Below are positions 53,576 to 63,055 of a DNA stretch of 64,000 nucleotides, in pieces. The translations under genes and the position numbers were made by a program. The stretch spans positions 620,001 through 684,000 of the forward strand of contig JAACJP010000018.1 in the NCBI GenBank assembly GCA_013368375.1, read 5' to 3'. The notes beneath the pieces are model-generated. The model made no database searches and was not told where the DNA came from. It saw nothing but the letters and a program-made list of their open reading frames with translations. Numbering within the stretch: the first letter of the stretch is position 1; each line of letters starts with the position of its first letter. The DNA comes from Tricholomella constricta (lineage: Eukaryota; Basidiomycota; Agaricomycetes; Agaricales; Lyophyllaceae).

Positions 53576-54788
53576 ATTTTTGCTATCTACAATGTTATTA
53601 ATGCCCATGAGTTGGTCAATGATGAGATGCAAAGTGAGGCCTTCCATCACGTCAGCTCTGGACTTTACAAAATTGTTGCATATGCGACAAGCGACCAAAA
53701 AAAAGTGCACGCCATGGGAATTGAACCAGTGACTGCTAGCTGGTAGAGTGAACAGTTGATGCTGCTCATTCTGTTGCACTAGAGCGTCTACTGAAAAAGT
53801 GTGCTGCGGGCAGATAATATAGCCCATCTTGTGTAGCCCACTTTCACGGAGGCATGTGAGTCGCTGTTTCCTTTTTTAGACACTTATGGCGTGCCACACG
53901 TCGAGCATAAATCTCTTCAGGACCTTTGAACATGAAATTTTTGGGTCACGCACCTGGCGCGAAGTCCACAGAATATGGGTGATTGGTTGCTACCATTCAC
54001 TGCATCTGCCCAAACTTTGTTGCCATCGAGAAACCGGAGTAATTTGCTTCAAACTCTTTTGCATTGGGAACAAAAAATCCGACAGTGAAACATCTTCTCC
54101 AAGAAAAATATGTTGTACGGAATACATCTCTTACTATGGGCGCGGCATAATCTCACGAGACGTGGAGCAGATTTTCTGGGATAAAAGTACGAAATATATT
54201 CATTTTGGTACTCGCGCTCTAATCGCAAGCTTTTACGGGGCAGTATAAGTAATCGGGTGCTGCCAATAAGGCTTGAATAGACGTACGAAGGTAAAACAGT
54301 GAAGAAAATTAAAAAATGGAGAGGTGAATTTTTGATATTTCTGACCCCCCCCTATTGATCTTGCAATTTGCTGAGATCGCCAAAGGCTGGGGCTCTGAAA
54401 AAAATATCTACTTCTAGCAGCGAAGTCATAGACTAGTTACCAGAAAGCGGAATGAAATTTGTCCCATAGGTCACCGCACTATGGTCGAAGTGCCATCAAA
54501 GTTCAGAACATAAATAAAGCAAGTGGTCCACAATGTTGCTTTCGCTGCTCTGCTGATCTCGTTGAGTGCTGAGATACGTGCCCAGGTGTTGAGCCTGAAA
54601 TACATGTCACTTCTGATAACGACCGGAGGCCGATTTCTGCCAGTAGTGCAGGTGAGACTTGAAAATGAGCCGAAAACAAGCTCAAGTTGCGTACGAACTT
54701 CTGTTTGGCTCATACGTGCACGCTTGTACCAGGGGTCAAAACTTAGCAGTCGTCTCTGCAGATGTGTGTGTTGCTCATTCTCAGTGAT
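53576..54788. other. E2 copy of the AT-rich region 46444-47656
   Basis: Sequence as in E1, including the B-box-like motif (53717-53727, minus). No gene is called. Confidence 0.6.
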
Positions 54789-55404
54789 CTATTGACTGGC
54801 TGGAAGCCTGGAAACTTTTACAATATCGTTAAATTTACTAAACAGGCCCAGACCCATTTGCCAACGTGTCTCCTTAAGCTGGCACATCCTTGCGTACTCT
54901 TCGGCATCCTCCCTCTTTAACTCGTTCTCAGTTCTGAAGCCGTTATCTACGTACCGGAATAAACCGCCTGCGCAGTACTGGGTGAACGACGCGCGACTGT
55001 CGCCCTCCTGAACGGGTATATTAGAATGAGAGATCGTAGCGGATGGAATGAGCACGAGGGCGCCAGCCGGGAACTCGACTACAAGCCCTAGGTCCCAGAG
55101 TATGAGGTGCCCCCCCTGAGTTGCGTCAAAGTTTCCTAGGGCCTGTATAGCGCACCACCCAAATGGGCAGTTAAGTAAGTCGCGGTGCCGATAGGTCCAA
55201 ACATTGGGCCCAAAATTGAAGGCGGCGCTCGGAAATATGCTGCGGTCGAAGTTGCGTTGAAGGTGGGGCATCCGTGCCCAGAGGGAGTCCAGGTGCTCCT
55301 TGTAGTACTTGAACACATTGGGAGCCCATAGCTGGAAGCTAGCTGTTAGGCAAGCACCGCGTTAGTGAGCGAAAGTCGCGGCAAAGGGAAGCGTGTACCG
55401 CTTC

Positions 55405-55409
55405 CGAAC
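55405..55409. repeat. Target-site duplication CGAAC, left
   Basis: Repeated at 61722-61726. The same five bases occur once at 48273-48277 in the uninterrupted E1 copy, which serves as the empty site. Confidence 0.97.
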
Positions 55410-55878
55410 TGTTAGGGGAACTCCCTTTCGCGCCCTCCGACGCTCACCGATCGTCCCCCCGCTCATGCGATCGCTCCCCCGACCGTTCGCGATCCCGACC
55501 CCCGACGCTCCGACCCAAGCGTCGGTGTATATACTTACACACTTCCTGTCGTTCCCATCTCTCCCTGCATGCGCCCGACGCCGATCCCGACCACCCGACA
55601 TCCCGACGTCGGCTGTCCCAACTCGTGCCCGTACCCTGAGCCACGAGGATCGGACAGCGTCGGGAACGTGTCCATACACGCGCCGCAGACCATTCCTTGA
55701 TTATTATGTACAGTACTCGTATATAGTCGGCCCACTGGCATTGGGGATCCTTAGTCTATTCTCTTCGGATTCCCCTCTGCCAGGTAAGCCCCTCTTTACA
55801 TTCCTCACTGTACTTAATATAACTTCGGATTCCCCTCTGCCAGTACGACTCAGCTCTGCTCGTGAGGTCGCCCTAACA
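55410..55878 (+). repeat. 5' LTR of the chromovirus
   Basis: TGTTAGGGGAACTCCC...GCCCTAACA. It includes an internal direct repeat 'cttcggattcccctctgcca' (about 55765 and 55823). Confidence 0.95.
55719..55762 (+). promoter_or_regulatory. LTR core promoter and predicted transcript start
   Basis: 'cgtatatag' at 55719-55727. About 31 bp downstream lies TTAGTCTATTCT (55751-55762), the likely 5' end of the RNA, because its complement forms the primer-binding site. The spacing fits a TATA-driven start. Confidence 0.6.
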
Positions 55879-55880
55879 GC

Positions 55881-55892
55881 AGAATAGACTAA
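55881..55892 (+). other. Primer-binding site, self-priming type
   Basis: AGAATAGACTAA, two bases after the 5' LTR, is perfectly complementary to 55751-55762 (and 61594-61605) in the LTR. In Tf1/sushi elements the 5' end of the RNA folds back onto the primer site and is cleaved to prime reverse transcription. Confidence 0.7.
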
Positions 55893-55931
55893 ACCTAAGA
55901 CCCGGCGAGGCCGACCGATCAAGCTTCCGCG

Positions 55932-57214
55932 TTGAAACACGTGTCTGCTACACGCAACCCGTCCAACACGCGCCCGCTCCGATCATCGCCCCAGCCCCGT
56001 CTCGAGATGTCCGAATTCGGTGATTTTGACACGCCATCGTCTCCCCCTGCGCTTACGCCAGAAGAGCGACTGGCGAGCCTCGAAACCACGATATCGGCTC
56101 TCTCCCACACCCAAACCTCCAACTCGGCCACCCTGGACCGCATCTCCTCTCTTTTAGATACCCTCATTTTGGGGAACCCCTCCGCTGCCTCCCCAGCAGC
56201 ATCTACGACCCCCGCGACGCCGGCGCAACCCTCGCCGACGTCCCCCCCTCCGCGATCAGGATCGCACATTCGGCCGTCGCCTCCGCCCACCTACGATGGC
56301 GCACGATCGGGCGGACGTGCCTTCTGGAATGCGTGTCAGCTCTACTTCTCGCTGACCACCGGGCAGTTCACCGACGACCACGCCCGAATTAGCTGGGTGT
56401 TGTCGTTCATGCAACACGGTCGCGCTGCTGACTTCGTCGGTCGCGTCTTTCAGTGCAGGTCGGTGAAGCGCGCGTTCCCGACCTGGGACGATTTCGTATC
56501 GAACTTCGAGAAGGAGTTCTTCCTGTTTGACGAGGTCGCCGACGCCGCGAGTCAACGGCGTATTTCCAGAACGGGCGCACCATCGACGAGTACATAGACT
56601 TGTTCAAGGCCCTGTGGGTCAAGGCCGACTACCCGGATGGTTGCCACCTGGTCCTCAAGTTCCGTCGGGGCATGGACCCGAAGCTTTCGAAGCGACTCGG
56701 AAGCATCACCACGGGTCGGCCCAACGACTCCAAGATCGAGGACTGGCTAGCGATCGCCCGCTCCCAGGACTTCATCATGAGGACTGAGGAGGACTTCCAC
56801 CGTCGGACACCTCCGACCATCCCGTCGGCTAGTCGCCCGACCGCCCTCGTCCCCGTGCACCCAGTCGCGCCCGCTCTCCACTGGCGACCTTCTGCGCAAC
56901 CAGTTGCTCCTGCTCGTGTGTCGGCTCCGACGCATGTCGCGCATGCCCCCCGAGCGCCAGCTCTTTCTCCCGGTGTCCCTATGGACATTGATCGGTTCAC
57001 CGGTCGCCCTGTTCGCGACGACAAGTGCCGTCGGTGCAAACAACCGGGGCACTTCTGGCGTGACTGTCCATTGCGCTTCGACGTGCGCCACATCATGCCG
57101 GAGGAACTGGATGAGCTGATCATGCAGCTACTGGCACGCAAGGATGCGATCCCGGCTGACCCGACTCCCGAGTCGGCCGACCCGACCGCCTTGGCCACGG
57201 AAGAGGATTTTTAG
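55932..57214 (+). pseudogene. Chromovirus gag, with a single frameshift
   Basis: First frame 55932-56597: disordered Ser/Pro start, then 'PPTYDGARSGGRAFWNACQLYF', 'DHARISWVLSFMQHGRAADF' and 'WDDFVSNFEKEFFLFDE', the capsid-like Gag domain. At about 56550 the homologous reading moves to another frame ('TAYFQNGRTIDEYIDLFKALW'), which stays open to TAG 57214. It carries a CCHC knuckle (CRRCKQPGHFWRDC). A one-base indel is the simplest cause. Gag builds the particle. Pol starts 12 bp after the gag stop in a different frame. Confidence 0.85.
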
Positions 57215-57225
57215 TCGCACAACGG

Positions 57226-60200
57226 GTGAAAAGTACGCCCCCGTTGTCTAGTCATAATCGGTTCGCCCCCCTATCTGTAGAGTACCCCAATATACTTAAT
57301 ATTGCTGCTACTTCTACGGGTGAACCAATCGACGAAGACGTACAATCCTCCCCTGACCAATCGCCATCTCCGTCGGTCGCTCCGGCCAAGCCGACCGCAC
57401 CGTCGCGTCGCGGACTACCACGCTGGGAAAAACGACTACCCCGTCGCTTCGTGATCGCCGCCTCCCCCGACTCCTTATCCCTGTCGCTCAAGGTCGAGCT
57501 TGAGACCACCGACACCCAGGAGACGCACTCGCTCTCTGCCCTCGTTGACAGCGGAGCCACTGGATGCTTCATTAACACCGCCTTTGTTGAGAAGCACAAA
57601 CTGAAGACCCGACCGTTAAACCGCCCTACACTAGCCTATAACGTCGATGGAACCCCTAACCAAGCGGGCGCCATCGGATATGTTGTAGACGCGGTTCTAC
57701 GCTATGACGGTCACTCCGAACGGGTGCTGTTCGCAGTCGCAGGCATCGGGAAGCAGGATCTCATCCTCGGATTCACCTGGCTTCGAGACCACAACCCCGA
57801 CATTGATTGGGCGACGAAGAGGGTGAAAATGAGTCGGGCGCCGTGGCGTTGCGACACCTGCAAGGTTGAGGCCAAGGAAGAGCGGCGCTCGCGCACCAAA
57901 CTGCGAGCTGCCATTCGGGCCTGTCGGGCGGAAGGAATTCCGACCACAGAGCCGGATCTGCGTGCCCCAACCAGCCCCTACGTCGAGGACGACTCTGACA
58001 CGGATGAATTCCTCCCCTACACCCCAGTCATGGAGGAACCCGATCCAGAGTCGGACGACTTCCTTGCGGAGACCTTCCTGAACGGCGACCGCATTTTTGC
58101 GACTGCGATCCACCCTCCTCCGACTGTGGCGCACATCCATGCCAGTCAAACGACATCGCAGCGACTCGCGGAAGCGCATGCCGCGAACTCTGTGCCCAAG
58201 TCGTTCCGCGACGCCGTTCCGACCCACCTCCACGACTTTGAGGACGTTTTCTCCAAGGTCGCGTTTGATGAACTCCCCGATCGCAAACAGTGGGATCACG
58301 CGATTGAGTTGGAGCCGGGCGCTTCGCCGTCCGGCACCAAAGTCTACCCACTGTCGCCGGCGGAGCAAGTCGAGCTCGATGCGTTCCTCAAGGAGAACCT
58401 CGAGTCGGGTCGGATCCGTCCGTCGAAGTCACCCATGGCTTCGCCAGTGTTCTTCATCAAGAAGAAGGATGGTGCGCTCCGGCTGGTGCAGGACTATCGG
58501 ACGCTCAACGCGCTTACAGTGAAGAACCGGTACCCACTACCACTCATTAGCGAACTGGTGAACAACCTCCGCGGCGCGCGGTACTTCACCAAGCTGGACG
58601 TCCGATGGGGGTACAACAACGTTCGGATCAAGGAAGGCGACGAGTGGAAGGCAGCGTTTCGGACGAACCGCGGTCTCTTTGAGCCGCTCGTCATGTTCTT
58701 CGGCCTCACGAACAGCCCCGCCACATTCCAGACCATGATGAATGACATCTTCCGCGAACTGATCGCCGAGGGTGTTGTTTGCGTGTACCTCGACGATATC
58801 TTGATTTACACCAAGACTCTCGAGGAACACCGTCGGGTCGCGCGACTCGTACTGGACCGACTCCGCGAACATAAGTTGTTCTTAAAACCCGAGAAATGCG
58901 AGTTCGAACAGACCAAGGTCGAGTATCTTGGGCTGATCATCTCGCACGGGCAAGCGGAAATGGATCCGGTCAAGGTCGCTGGAGTGTCGGAGTGGCCGGC
59001 GCCGAGGAACAAGAAGGAGGTGCAAGCGTTCTTGGGCTTCACCAATTTCTACCGACGGTTCATCCAGGACTTCTCACACCACGCCCGACCCCTGTTCGAT
59101 CTGACGGGCAAGGACGTTGCCTGGCGCTGGGAAGCGTCGGAACAGTCGGCCTTTGACCTCCTGAAGTCTGCGATCACGTCGCGACCAGTGCTTGCATTCC
59201 CCGACGACGACCGACCGTACCGCATCGAAGCTGATTCGTCCGACTTTGCGACGGGCGCGGTCCTGTCACAAGAGTCGCCATCTGATGGCAAGTGGCACCC
59301 GGTCGTGTTCTACTCGAAGAGCTTGAACGCAGTCGAGCGGAACTACGAGATCCACGACAAGGAGATGCTGGCGATCATCCGGTCTCTGGAGGAGTGGCGA
59401 CATTTTGTGGAAGGCGCAAAGCACAAGGTAGAGATCTTGACCGACCACAAAAACCTTGAGTACTTCCTCACCGCGAAGAAACTCAATCGGCGGCAAGCCC
59501 GCTGGTCGCTCTACCTCGCCAACTTCGACTTCACCCTCCACCACCGTCCGGGACGCAGCATGGGCAAACCCGACGCCCTGTCGCGTCGCGCTGACCACGG
59601 CGACGGAAGTGGCGACAATGCCGACATCGTGCTCCTCAAACCTGAGTTCTTCGCGATCCGCGCGACCGAAGGTCTGGTACTGGTCGGAGAAGAAGACGAT
59701 GTGCTGAAGGCGATTCGCAAGGGCAATCGCGACGGCGCACAGGAGGACGCGGTCGCGAAAGCAGCGCAACTGGTCAAGGCATCCAAGACTGCCGGTCGCT
59801 CCCTACGCTTCGGCGAGTGGGGGGAGGAAGGCGGTCTGCTCACGTTCCGTGGACGGATCTATGTCCTGAACGTTCCTGACCTTCGCCGACGCATTGTGGA
59901 ACAACACCACGACTCCAAGATCGCCGGTCACCCGGGTCGCTGGAAGACGTTAGAGCTGGTGTCGCGCAACTACTGGTGGCCTCAGATGTCGCGCTTTGTC
60001 GGTTCCTACACCAGCACCTGCGACATGTGCTTGCGCACGAAACCCCGCCGCCAACTCCCCGTCGGACAGCTGCAGCCGCTCCCAATCCCCGAAGGTCGAT
60101 GGAACGTCGTATCGGTGGACTTCATCACTGAGCTCCCTGAGTCCAACGGCCACGACGCGATCATGAACGTCGTGGATTCGGTCGGAAAGCGAGCGCACTT

Positions 60201-61251
60201 CATCGCATCGCACACGACCTGTTCGGCCTTGGGAGCTGCCAACCTCTACCGTCGTCACGTCTGGAAGCTGCACGGTCTCCCCGACGCATTCGTCTCCGAT
60301 CGAGGTCCACAGTTCGTAGCCGAGTTCACGCGCGAGCTGTACCGACTCCTGCGTATCAAGCTGTCAGCTTCGACGGCGTACCACCTGCAGACCGACGGGC
60401 AGACTGAGCGCGTCAACCAGGAGCTGGAACAATTCCTGCGGGTCTTCTGCAACGAGCGCCAGAACGACTGGGAGGACCTGTTGCCCGACGCCGAATTCAG
60501 TTACAACAACCATGTACACTCGGCGACGCAACAGACCCCCTTCCTGCTCGACACTGGTCGGCATCCGCGTATGGGCTTTGAGCCGCGTCAGGGCGCTTCC
60601 AAGAACGAGTCAGCCGAAGAGTTCGTGGAGCGCATGAAGGAAGCCCAGGAGGAAGCCAAGGCGGCGCTTGCAAAGGCAAAGGACGACATGGAGCGGTATT
60701 ACAACCAGCGACACACCCCCGCGCCCGACTACCAGCCTGGCGACAAGGTGTACTTGGACGCAACCGACATTTCTACGACCCGACCATCTAAGAAGTTGTC
60801 GCATCGCTACCTCGGCCCTTTCGTCGTGCAAAGGCGAGTCGGCCCGCTCGCATATCGCCTTCTGTTGCCTCAGTCCATGAAGCGCATCCATCCGGTCTTC
60901 CACGTCGTAAAGCTTGTCCCCGCCGTTGCGGACCCCATCGAAGGTCGGCAGTCTGATCCACCGCCGCCCCCAGATATCATCAACGACGAGCCCCACTACG
61001 AAGTCCACAAAATCCTCGACAGCCGCATCTTTCGCAAGAAACTCCAGTACAAGATCTTGTGGAAAGGCTACGGCTACGAAGAAGCTTCGTGGGAGCCCCG
61101 GGAGAATGTCGTCGCCCCCGACCTGGTGCGCAAATTCCACCGCGACAATCCCGATGCTGCGCGCCACATCCGTGGCATCTTCACTCTGTCCCCCGCCGTC
61201 TTCGCCACCGTCACCCCGCACCGAGCCGTTGCGATTCAAGAGGGGGGGTGA
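57226..61251 (+). CDS. Chromovirus Pol polyprotein (protease, RT, RNase H, integrase, chromodomain)
   Basis: 1341 aa, uninterrupted. Protease: 'ALVDSGATGCF' (Asp near 108) and 'LGFTWLRDHNPDI'. RT: 'MASPVFFIKKKDG', 'FTKLDVRWGYNNVRI', 'FFGLTNSPATFQ', 'VYLDDILIYT' (YLDD near 521). RNase H: 'EADSSDFATGAVL', 'EIHDKEMLAII', 'TDHKNLEYF'. Integrase: HHCC zinc region (H..H...CDMC, about 888-945), then D in 'SVDFITELP', D in 'FVSDRGPQF' and E in 'TDGQTERVNQELEQF'. The C-terminus has 'RIHPVFHVVKL' and a chromodomain ('LQYKILWKGYGYEEASWEP', about 1265-1305), which in this group directs integration to modified chromatin. The listed 5' end is a GTG-type codon. The true start, or a link to gag by frameshift or reinitiation, is not settled. 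Confidence 0.95.
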   Translation: MKSTPPLSSHNRFAPLSVEYPNILNIAATSTGEPIDEDVQSSPDQSPSPSVAPAKPTAPSRRGLPRWEKRLPRRFVIAASPDSLSLSLKVELETTDTQETHSLSALVDSGATGCFINTAFVEKHKLKTRPLNRPTLAYNVDGTPNQAGAIGYVVDAVLRYDGHSERVLFAVAGIGKQDLILGFTWLRDHNPDIDWATKRVKMSRAPWRCDTCKVEAKEERRSRTKLRAAIRACRAEGIPTTEPDLRAPTSPYVEDDSDTDEFLPYTPVMEEPDPESDDFLAETFLNGDRIFATAIHPPPTVAHIHASQTTSQRLAEAHAANSVPKSFRDAVPTHLHDFEDVFSKVAFDELPDRKQWDHAIELEPGASPSGTKVYPLSPAEQVELDAFLKENLESGRIRPSKSPMASPVFFIKKKDGALRLVQDYRTLNALTVKNRYPLPLISELVNNLRGARYFTKLDVRWGYNNVRIKEGDEWKAAFRTNRGLFEPLVMFFGLTNSPATFQTMMNDIFRELIAEGVVCVYLDDILIYTKTLEEHRRVARLVLDRLREHKLFLKPEKCEFEQTKVEYLGLIISHGQAEMDPVKVAGVSEWPAPRNKKEVQAFLGFTNFYRRFIQDFSHHARPLFDLTGKDVAWRWEASEQSAFDLLKSAITSRPVLAFPDDDRPYRIEADSSDFATGAVLSQESPSDGKWHPVVFYSKSLNAVERNYEIHDKEMLAIIRSLEEWRHFVEGAKHKVEILTDHKNLEYFLTAKKLNRRQARWSLYLANFDFTLHHRPGRSMGKPDALSRRADHGDGSGDNADIVLLKPEFFAIRATEGLVLVGEEDDVLKAIRKGNRDGAQEDAVAKAAQLVKASKTAGRSLRFGEWGEEGGLLTFRGRIYVLNVPDLRRRIVEQHHDSKIAGHPGRWKTLELVSRNYWWPQMSRFVGSYTSTCDMCLRTKPRRQLPVGQLQPLPIPEGRWNVVSVDFITELPESNGHDAIMNVVDSVGKRAHFIASHTTCSALGAANLYRRHVWKLHGLPDAFVSDRGPQFVAEFTRELYRLLRIKLSASTAYHLQTDGQTERVNQELEQFLRVFCNERQNDWEDLLPDAEFSYNNHVHSATQQTPFLLDTGRHPRMGFEPRQGASKNESAEEFVERMKEAQEEAKAALAKAKDDMERYYNQRHTPAPDYQPGDKVYLDATDISTTRPSKKLSHRYLGPFVVQRRVGPLAYRLLLPQSMKRIHPVFHVVKLVPAVADPIEGRQSDPPPPPDIINDEPHYEVHKILDSRIFRKKLQYKILWKGYGYEEASWEPRENVVAPDLVRKFHRDNPDAARHIRGIFTLSPAVFATVTPHRAVAIQEGG
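61238..61248 (+). other. Polypurine tract
   Basis: AAGAGGGGGGG three bases before the 3' LTR, overlapping the last codons of pol. It is the plus-strand primer for reverse transcription. Confidence 0.85.
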
Positions 61252-61721
61252 TGTTAGGGGAACTCCCTTTCGCGCCCTCCGACGCTCACCGATCGTCCCC
61301 CCGCTCATGCGATCGCTCCCCCGACCGTTCCCGATCCCGACCCCCGACGCTCCGACCCAAGCGTCGGTGTATATACTTACACACTTCCTGTCGTTCCCAT
61401 CTCTCCCTGCGCGCGCCCGACGCTGATCCCGACCACCCGACATCCCGACGTCGGCTGTCCCAACTCGTGCCCGTACCCTGAGCCACGAGGATCGGGACAG
61501 CGTCGGGAACGTGTCCATACACGCGCCGCAGACCATTCCTTGATTATTATGTACAGTACTCGTATATAGTCGGCCCACTGGCATTGGGGATCCTTAGTCT
61601 ATTCTCTTCGGATTCCCCTCTGCCAGGTAAGCCCCTCTTTACATTCCTCACTGTACTTAATATAACTTCGGATTCCCCTCTGCCAGTACGACTCAGCTCT
61701 GCTCGTGAGGTCGCCCTAACA
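61252..61721 (+). repeat. 3' LTR of the chromovirus
   Basis: Near-identical to 55410-55878. Differences noticed: GTTCCCG/GTTCGCG near 61330, GCGCGC/GCATGC near 61412, CTGAT/CCGAT near 61424, and one extra G near 61496. Confidence 0.95.
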
Positions 61722-61726
61722 CGAAC
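61722..61726. repeat. Target-site duplication CGAAC, right
   Basis: Matches 55405-55409. Confidence 0.97.
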
Positions 61727-63055
61727 GCAGCCAGTCGTTGGACACTGGCGTCAGCAAGGAGCTGAGCGACCATGTCCTTGTGCTCGTGGTTGTTTAGGGT
61801 GACCGGCGAGGTGGTCCCCTTGCCGTGCGTGATGCCAGCGTTGATGGCAGGGAAGCTCCCTCGTTTGTGCTTGGCTTCTGCCCGATTAAAGGAGGCCGCC
61901 GCTCCCTCGAGTGCAATGCTGGCGTAGGCCGCGCCTACCGCCCGTTGGTAGCTTTTGTCGTGGGGTTGGCCAACGAGCACAGCAATGACTGAGCCCGAGT
62001 TGTCGAGCAGGGGTCGGTCGTCACTGGAGGGGGCGTTCAGTGGGCCATGCAGAGCGGCGGGAGGAAACACTGACAATCCATCCCACTCGACCAAACGCAG
62101 CCCCTTTGAAACCAGCTCAGCAACTGACCAGCGCTTCTGATCGCCACTTTTCTGTGTGGCGCGCAGAGCTGAGTAAGCGCCCTTGGCGGCGGGGAGGCTT
62201 TCGCTGGCCAGCAGGGTCTGGAGCGGGGCGGATGGCCGCACGTATTTTTCGTACGTCTTGGCTCGCGGAGCGTGGCCGTCGCGAAGGACTTGCTGTTCGC
62301 GCTTTCGACGGCGTTTGGCGTGGTTGCGAGACACAGCACTGGGAGGAGCTGCTGCTGCAGGGGGCGTGGGCTCCTGGTCTGAGCAGTGGCGTCGCTGGTC
62401 CAGAGTAGCCGCCCCAGGCGCTGCTGCACTGCTGGTCACAACGCCGGTGGGCTCGAGTGGCTCTGTGGCGGTGGCGGTGTTGGCCTCGGGGTGTTCGTGA
62501 GCGCTGTCTGGGTCCACGTCAGCGCTGCACTCCAGGCGCACTGAGTCCTGCAGGAGGGCGGCGAAATCGAACTCCGGGGCGCAGTGGATAGGAGCGACTT
62601 CATAAGGCGAGAAGGCGGCGCCTGATCGAGTCTGCAGCAAAGCTTTCAGTCGGCCTTGTAGTCGTTGATTAGCACTTACTGATCGCATGCCTGGCTGCCC
62701 GAGCACTAGAGGACCAAAGTCGTCAGCAAGGAATGCCACAAAGTGGACAAGCAGTCGCTCCTAGCCCGCCCTTCTGCAGCGCGTTTGTCGTCTTGGTCCC
62801 AGGTATGATCCCAAAAGCCGCCAAGTGCGCTGCAGAAGCGTGGGCTGGGAGCGGTCGCTCAGGAGGAGATGCCACATACCTGGTAGAATAAAACAAACAA
62901 GTCGAACTGCGAAGGAGTACAGAGAGAACCACGGATTCCGGACTTGTCATTGTTGAATGAAATCGGCGTGGTCATGTGATTGCATCTCAACTCATTGTTT
63001 GATGTCGTTCCGAAAGCGCTGAGGTGCATCCCAGAGCCTGCAACTGTATAGGCAG

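Larger units (their letters stand above)
55410..61721 (+). mobile_element. Young Ty3/gypsy chromovirus (Tf1/sushi-like)
   Basis: 6312 bp: LTR 55410-55878, self-complementary primer site, gag with one frameshift, an intact 1341-codon pol with chromodomain, purine tract, LTR 61252-61721. TG..CA ends and a 5-bp CGAAC duplication are present. The two LTRs (469 and 470 bp) differ by about five positions by eye, so insertion is recent. Solo LTR B at 3908 is an old relative. Confidence 0.97.
54789..62739 (-). pseudogene. TET/JBP dioxygenase, E2 copy, disrupted by a Ty3 chromovirus
   Basis: Exon 2 (55342-54789) is identical in protein to the E1 copy, with the same HRD, HSN and R motifs. The intron is 55398-55343. 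Exon 1 is cut ten bases upstream of its donor: only 55409-55399 lies left of the retroelement, and it resumes at 61722 to 62739. The catalytic exon is therefore separated from the N-terminal exon by 6.3 kb in opposite orientation. A normal transcript is unlikely unless the whole insert is spliced out. Confidence 0.9.

Noticed and set aside
41903..53583. 8-bp target duplication for E1, as expected for KDZ/Zisupton-type elements
   Set aside because: Flanks ttcagcac and gtgcattt do not match in direct orientation; the right flank belongs to the truncated second copy.
60610..61584. 324-aa minus-strand ORF opposite pol
   Set aside because: It overlaps the well-supported pol frame and the LTR and lacks any motif; it is a shadow of GC-rich codon use.
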